Shown one piece after another: positions 16,154 to 19,899 of a stretch of 19,899 nt of DNA. Position 1 is the stretch's first letter. Every line of letters starts with the position of its first letter. Position numbers and translations under genes: made by a program. The notes under the pieces are model-generated. The model saw nothing but the letters and a program-made list of their open reading frames with translations, was not told the origin of the DNA and ran no database searches. The DNA comes from Methylococcaceae bacterium UBA7658 (GTDB lineage: Bacteria; Pseudomonadota; Gammaproteobacteria; Methylococcales; Methylomonadaceae), in the NCBI GenBank assembly GCA_002483425.1, contig DLHW01000028.1:89010-108908 (forward strand), given 5' to 3'.

Positions 16154-16492
16154 ATGAAAAAAATATCAGTTGTATACGCAAGCTCTTTATTGTTGTTAAG
16201 CATGAATGTTTTTGCCGATCCGCACCTCGACGAAGCGATTCAACACGCAACGGCAGCGGTTGAGCATGGGAAAGCAGGCCACGCTTCGGTGCTTGTGGAG
16301 CATGCCGTTCCCGCGTTCGAGCATTCAATGACGGCCGTCATTACGGCCAAAGGGCTTACTTTGTCGCACATCAACAATGCCATTACCGATCTTGAAGAGG
16401 CGATAAAACATGGCAAAATGAATCATGCCGATGTTGCGACAACTTATGCGGAGACGGCTTTAGGACATCTTCAAGAAGCTAATAAAAAATAA
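16154..16492 (+). CDS. smbP: SmbP-like small periplasmic metal-binding protein, copy 2 (His-rich)
   Basis: The 112-residue precursor is a paralogue of the gene at 15515. It shares the signal peptide style, the mature start ADPH(L/F)DEAI(Q/K)HATAA, EHxxPAxEHxMxxxxTAKG and the end LxxANKK. The mature part starts at Asp22. It has ten histidines (24, 31, 38, 43, 50, 57, 72, 86, 91, 105), against six in copy 1, several exactly seven residues apart, so they line up on one face of the helices. That predicts greater metal capacity than copy 1. Its AAGAGGGG site precedes the ATG by about 7 bases. It is followed by a textbook terminator, so it is a separate or terminal transcription unit. Confidence 0.87.
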   Translation: MKKISVVYASSLLLLSMNVFADPHLDEAIQHATAAVEHGKAGHASVLVEHAVPAFEHSMTAVITAKGLTLSHINNAITDLEEAIKHGKMNHADVATTYAETALGHLQEANKK

Positions 16493-16513
16493 TTTCTTGT
16501 TGCTGGAAAATAT

Positions 16514-16542
16514 AAAAACGGGCGTTATGCGCCCGTTTTTTT
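16514..16542 (+). terminator. Intrinsic terminator after smbP copy 2
   Basis: AAAAACGGGCG pairs perfectly with CGCCCGTTTTT around the 5-base loop TTATG, and the T tract continues to TTTTTTT. It begins 22 bases after the stop codon. This is a classic Rho-independent terminator. Confidence 0.92.
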
Positions 16543-16644
16543 GTTCTATTTTCAGGTTAAAACTTAAATTTGACCTATACATTAGTGCCACGGCTTTTCG
16601 TTGTGTTACTATCCGCCGCTTGACGTTTTTTTCTTTTTTAGAGA

Positions 16645-16998
16645 ATGGCTAAAATGAACGAATCAGGAACTCAAACGGCAGGAACCGATTTTTTTTCCTC
16701 CGAATTTTTATTAAGCAATGTCGGCGCGCCTTTTGTCATTGGAGTTGCCGTAGGTTATTTTGCTAAAAAAATGCTGAAAGCCGCTTTATTTATAGGCGGT
16801 GCGTTGATTGTGTTGATGTTCGTGGGTGAATATTACAATATCGTTAACATCAGTGATGCCGAATTGCAAAGCGCTACCGATAGCGTCGTCAAGGGAGCCA
16901 AAGACACAGGCGGATTTTTGGTAAACCGTTTAACACGAATAACCAGCAAGGGTGTCAGTGCAGTGGGCGGTTTTTTTGCGGGTTTTAAGTTTGGTTAG
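16645..16998 (+). CDS. FUN14-family small membrane protein
   Basis: The 117-residue protein has a hydrophilic N-terminus (about 1-27) and two hydrophobic segments at about 27-40 and 45-62 (PFVIGVAVGYFAKKMLKAALFIGGALIVLMFVGEYYNIV). An amphipathic stretch follows, ending in a short hydrophobic Gly/Phe-rich tail (AVGGFFAGFKFG). The G-x-GYFAKK turn between hydrophobic segments resembles bacterial FUN14-domain proteins, whose function in bacteria is unknown. The start is uncertain: the ATG three codons later (16654) has better spacing from the AGAG in the leader. It lies alone, after the smbP terminator. It may be an inner-membrane protein. Confidence 0.7.
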   Translation: MAKMNESGTQTAGTDFFSSEFLLSNVGAPFVIGVAVGYFAKKMLKAALFIGGALIVLMFVGEYYNIVNISDAELQSATDSVVKGAKDTGGFLVNRLTRITSKGVSAVGGFFAGFKFG

Positions 16999-17053
16999 CG
17001 GAGCGCACTCCTTGTTCTATATTCGGCTGGAGTGAAAAATTAGAGCTAAAGCT

Positions 17054-17779
17054 ATGAAGGCATATTTAAATGATTTTTATGTTGGCAGACATGAAAGAAC
17101 CGTTTACTCGGCTAATACTATTTTAACGCTGCTTCTGCAAAAAATACCGGCAATCAATTCAGCAATCGATTTAGGTTGCGGAGTCGGAACTTGGTTGTCG
17201 GTACTTTATGAAAAAGGAGTTAACGAGATCAAAGGACTCGATGGCGGTTGGGTTGATCGAAATTTGCTCGCTATACCGGCTAATTGCTTCGAACACGTTG
17301 ATTTAAGTCAAACAATCAAGCCGCAGAAAAAATATGATCTAGCTATCTCGCTTGAAGTTGCAGAGCATTTGCCGCCCGGTAAAGCTAAGGAGTTTGTAGT
17401 GTCGCTTACGGAACTATCAGACTTTGTTCTGTTTTCGGCCGCCATTCCTTTTCAAGGCGGAAAAAATCATTTCAACGAACAATGGCAAAGTTACTGGGTA
17501 GGCTTATTCCGTGAAGCCGATTATATTGTTTATGATTTTATTCGTCCTAAGATCTGGAACGATAATCAAATTCCAGTTTGGTACAGACAAAATATTTTAT
17601 TTTTTGTTAAGCGTAACAAAGCATCAATCTCCAATTTAGAAGCCGATGGCTTGAATGCTGACGGAATGCCGCTCAATATTGTTCATCCAGAGCTGTTTTT
17701 AGATAAAATGCGGAAGCATAAGAGCCTAAAAGGCAGCTTTAAATTGTTTTATCGATCTTTAATAACGTCTTTCAAATAA
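17054..17779 (+). CDS. SAM-dependent methyltransferase, class I, unknown substrate
   Basis: The 241-residue protein has the class I methyltransferase motif I, IDLGCGVGTW, at residues 38-47. Motif II acidic residues follow in GLDGG (Asp63) and HVDLS (Asp83), and motif IV/post-II is DLAISLEVAEHL (95-106). The core fold occupies about residues 30-190; the last 50 residues are basic. It resembles the Methyltransf_23 type found in small-molecule, sugar or lipid modification clusters. No partner gene lies close: FUN14 precedes and clpB follows, so the substrate cannot be inferred. It starts 55 bases after the FUN14 gene, and no strong ribosome binding site is seen beyond AGAGC. Confidence 0.82.
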   Translation: MKAYLNDFYVGRHERTVYSANTILTLLLQKIPAINSAIDLGCGVGTWLSVLYEKGVNEIKGLDGGWVDRNLLAIPANCFEHVDLSQTIKPQKKYDLAISLEVAEHLPPGKAKEFVVSLTELSDFVLFSAAIPFQGGKNHFNEQWQSYWVGLFREADYIVYDFIRPKIWNDNQIPVWYRQNILFFVKRNKASISNLEADGLNADGMPLNIVHPELFLDKMRKHKSLKGSFKLFYRSLITSFK

Positions 17780-17917
17780 TCAAGAAGGCATTTTTTAATG
17801 CTCACGACTTTAGGTTTTTTGGAATCTTAATTTATCTTCGTATGTGATCTATTTATTGAATATTTAGCAGGAATTCATTTCGGATTCTTGGGTAGAGTGA
17901 ACAGCTAAAGATAAGCG

Positions 17918-17946
17918 CTTGAAAACCGTCCCTCATTCCCCCATGT
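17918..17946 (+). promoter_or_regulatory. Sigma-32 (RpoH) heat-shock promoter of clpB
   Basis: CTTGAAA at 17918-17924, a 14-base spacer and CCCCATGT at 17939-17946 match the sigma-32 consensus (CTTGAAA, 11-16 bases, CCCCATNT) at every defined position. The start codon of clpB follows 37 bases later, with a GAGG site 6 bases before it. Confidence 0.9.
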
Positions 17947-17983
17947 TAGTAACAACTTAAATACTAAACTTATGAGGTAACCC

Positions 17984-19899
17984 ATGCGAATGGACAAATT
18001 AACCAGCAAATTTCAGGTGGCATTGGCGGATGCACAGAGTCTTGCACTCGGCAAAGACCACCAGTTTATCGAACCGGCGCATTTGATGCTGGCTTTGCTA
18101 GATCAGGAAGGCGGCAGCGTTAAGCCTTTGCTGTCGCAAATCGGCGTTAACGTACCTGTTTTCCGCAATGAGCTTACCAAAGAATTGGGACGGCTCGCGA
18201 CCGTATCCGGCTCAGGCGGCGACGTGCAGATTTCCAATGGTTTGGTGCGATTGTTGAATTTGACCGATAAACTGGCGCAAAAACGAGGCGACCAGTTCAT
18301 TTCCAGCGAATTGTTTTTGCTGGCGGTTTTTGAAGAAAAAGGTGTGTTGCAAGACCTTTTTAAAAAGCACGGCCTTACTAAACAAACGCTTGAGCAAGCT
18401 GTCGATATCTTGCGCGGAGGTCAATCCGTGGATGATCCGAACGCAGAAGATCAGCGCCAGGCGCTGAAAAAATACACCGTTGATCTCACTGAGAGAGCTG
18501 CAGCAGGCAAGCTCGACCCAGTGATCGGCCGGGACGATGAAATTCGCCGCACGATACAAGTCTTGCAACGCCGAACCAAAAATAATCCGGTGCTGATCGG
18601 CGAGCCTGGTGTGGGTAAGACTGCTATAGTCGAAGGCTTGGCTCAACGCATCGTCAATGGAGAAGTTCCCGAAGGGATAAAAGGTAAGCAGGTGTTGGCG
18701 CTCGATATGGCGGCCTTAATAGCAGGCGCGAAATTTCGCGGCGAATTTGAGGAACGGTTAAAAGCCGTACTCAACGATCTCGCCAAACAGGAAGGCCAAG
18801 TCATTTTGTTCATCGATGAATTACACACAATGGTCGGCGCGGGCAAAGCCGAAGGCGCAATGGATGCGGGCAACATGCTCAAGCCTGCGCTGGCGCGCGG
18901 CGAACTGCATTGCGTCGGCGCGACCACACTGGACGAATACCGTAAATACGTCGAAAAAGATGCTGCTTTGGAGCGGCGTTTCCAGAAAGTGCTGGTGGAC
19001 CAGCCCAGCGTTGAAGACACTATCGCCATCCTGCGTGGCCTGAAAGAAAAATACGAAGTGCATCACGGTGTGGATATCACCGACCCCGCCATCGTGGCGG
19101 CAGCCAGTTTGTCTTATCGTTATATCGCTGATCGGCAATTGCCCGACAAGGCCATCGATTTGATCGACGAAGCCGCTAGCCGCATCCGAATGGAAATGGA
19201 TTCTAAGCCGGAAGAAATGGATAAGCTTTACCGCCGTTTGATCCAGTTGAAGATCGAACAGGTCGCACTGAAAAAAGAATCCGACGCCGCCTCCAGAAAA
19301 CGCCTTGAAATATTGGAAGAAGATATTGCCGATCTGGAAAAGGAATATTCCGACCTGGAAGAAATTTGGAAAGCGGAAAAAGCGTCGTTGCAGGATTCGG
19401 CTTCCATCAAGGAGAAGTTGGAGCATGCCCGGGTCGAACTGGAAACCGCCCGCCGCGCCAACGATCTGGCCAAGATGTCGGAGCTGCAATACGGCATTAT
19501 TCCGGCGCTGGAAAAGCAATTGCAAAGCGCGGATTCCGGGGAAACCCAGAAAACAACTTTGCTGCGCAACAAGGTAACCGAGGAAGAAATCGCCGAAGTC
19601 GTGTCCAAATGGACGGGCATTCCGGTATCCAAAATGTTGGAAGGTGAGCGCGAAAAATTGCTGCAAATGGAGCAAGCCTTGGCGAAACGGGTGGTCGGCC
19701 AGGACGAAGCCTTGAAAGCGGTGAGTAATGCGATTCGCCGCGCCCGTGCTGGATTGTCAGATCCTAACCGGCCAAACGGTTCATTCCTGTTCCTGGGGCC
19801 GACCGGTGTAGGTAAGACCGAGTTATGTAAGGCGCTTGCGGAATTCCTGTTTGACACCGCCGATGCGATGGTGCGTATCGACATGTCCGAATTCATGGA
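17984..19899 (+). CDS. clpB: ClpB disaggregase chaperone (3' partial)
   Basis: ClpB is a hexameric AAA+ ATPase that, with DnaK/DnaJ/GrpE, pulls polypeptides out of aggregates after heat stress. The visible 638 residues (of about 860 in the family) cover the N-domain (start MRMDKLTSKFQ, then the Clp-N repeat), then NBD1 with Walker A GEPGVGKT (206-213) and Walker B ILFIDELH (Asp278-Glu279). The coiled-coil M-domain (about 400-525) follows, then the start of NBD2 with Walker A GPTGVGKT (605-612). The MDKLTSKFQ start and the M-domain separate it from ClpA and ClpC. The ATG at 17984 has GAGG 6 bases upstream; the ATG two codons later is possible. The frame is open to the window edge, so the tail lies outside. 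Confidence 0.97.
   Translation, partial: MRMDKLTSKFQVALADAQSLALGKDHQFIEPAHLMLALLDQEGGSVKPLLSQIGVNVPVFRNELTKELGRLATVSGSGGDVQISNGLVRLLNLTDKLAQKRGDQFISSELFLLAVFEEKGVLQDLFKKHGLTKQTLEQAVDILRGGQSVDDPNAEDQRQALKKYTVDLTERAAAGKLDPVIGRDDEIRRTIQVLQRRTKNNPVLIGEPGVGKTAIVEGLAQRIVNGEVPEGIKGKQVLALDMAALIAGAKFRGEFEERLKAVLNDLAKQEGQVILFIDELHTMVGAGKAEGAMDAGNMLKPALARGELHCVGATTLDEYRKYVEKDAALERRFQKVLVDQPSVEDTIAILRGLKEKYEVHHGVDITDPAIVAAASLSYRYIADRQLPDKAIDLIDEAASRIRMEMDSKPEEMDKLYRRLIQLKIEQVALKKESDAASRKRLEILEEDIADLEKEYSDLEEIWKAEKASLQDSASIKEKLEHARVELETARRANDLAKMSELQYGIIPALEKQLQSADSGETQKTTLLRNKVTEEEIAEVVSKWTGIPVSKMLEGEREKLLQMEQALAKRVVGQDEALKAVSNAIRRARAGLSDPNRPNGSFLFLGPTGVGKTELCKALAEFLFDTADAMVRIDMSEFM

Noticed and set aside
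15907..16203. 98-codon open frame on the - strand between the smbP genes
   Set aside because: It overlaps the start of smbP copy 2, has no good ribosome binding site, and covers the hairpins and promoter region.
18821..19675. 284-codon open frame on the - strand
   Set aside because: It is antisense to clpB, a strongly conserved gene, and its product is Phe/Gln-rich with no recognisable domain, as expected for a shadow frame.
1..19899. CRISPR array, tRNA, rRNA, phage or integrase genes
   Set aside because: No regularly spaced direct repeats, tRNA-like cloverleaf, rRNA sequence or integrase/transposase frame was seen on either strand.

Overview
The window looks like a chromosomal segment of a gammaproteobacterium. 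The combination of an NAD-linked type [NiFe]-hydrogenase large subunit, two SmbP-like periplasmic metal-binding proteins, a FUN14 membrane protein, a MetA-type acyltransferase and a YjgR-type ATPase fits a methanotroph of the order Methylococcales best. That taxonomic call is inference from gene content and moderate GC, not from a marker gene.

Region 1 (1-5777) is a hydrogenase block. The end of hypD and all of hypE lie on the + strand and overlap by 8 bases. Convergent to them, on the - strand and in transcription order, are hoxH (large subunit), a HoxW-type endopeptidase, hypA, a two-gene restriction-modification cassette (BglII-like endonuclease plus MT-A70 adenine methyltransferase) and hypB. 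HypA and HypB supply nickel, HypD and HypE supply the cyanide ligands of the iron, and the endopeptidase clips the HoxH tail once nickel is in place. No hoxF, hoxU or hoxY is present, and the gene upstream of hoxH is purM. A REP-like palindrome sits between hoxH and the endopeptidase gene and would mislead start-codon calling.

Region 2 (5844-8989) holds purM (purine synthesis, - strand), an unknown secreted Pro/Ala-rich protein with a strong hairpin behind it, a decayed sodium:alanine symporter pseudogene, and about 0.4 kb of AT-rich DNA with no gene.

Region 3 (8990-13576) holds a large secreted seven-repeat beta-propeller protein with a DUF11 domain on the + strand, facing a compact - strand cluster: a DUF6763-like acidic protein, a P-loop NTPase of unknown role, metA (methionine synthesis) and guaD (guanine deaminase). 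The gaps between these four are 13, 25 and 13 bases, so they are probably one operon.

Region 4 (13764-19899) is all + strand: a YjgR/DUF853 HerA-like ATPase, two tandem smbP paralogues each followed by a hairpin terminator, a FUN14 protein, a SAM methyltransferase, and the first two-thirds of clpB behind an exact match to the sigma-32 heat-shock promoter consensus. clpB runs off the window end.

The points most worth a second look are the restriction-modification cassette inside the hydrogenase maturation operon, hoxH separated from its partner subunits, the His-enriched smbP duplicate with hairpins in its leader, and the seven-bladed propeller with a repeated calcium-type motif.
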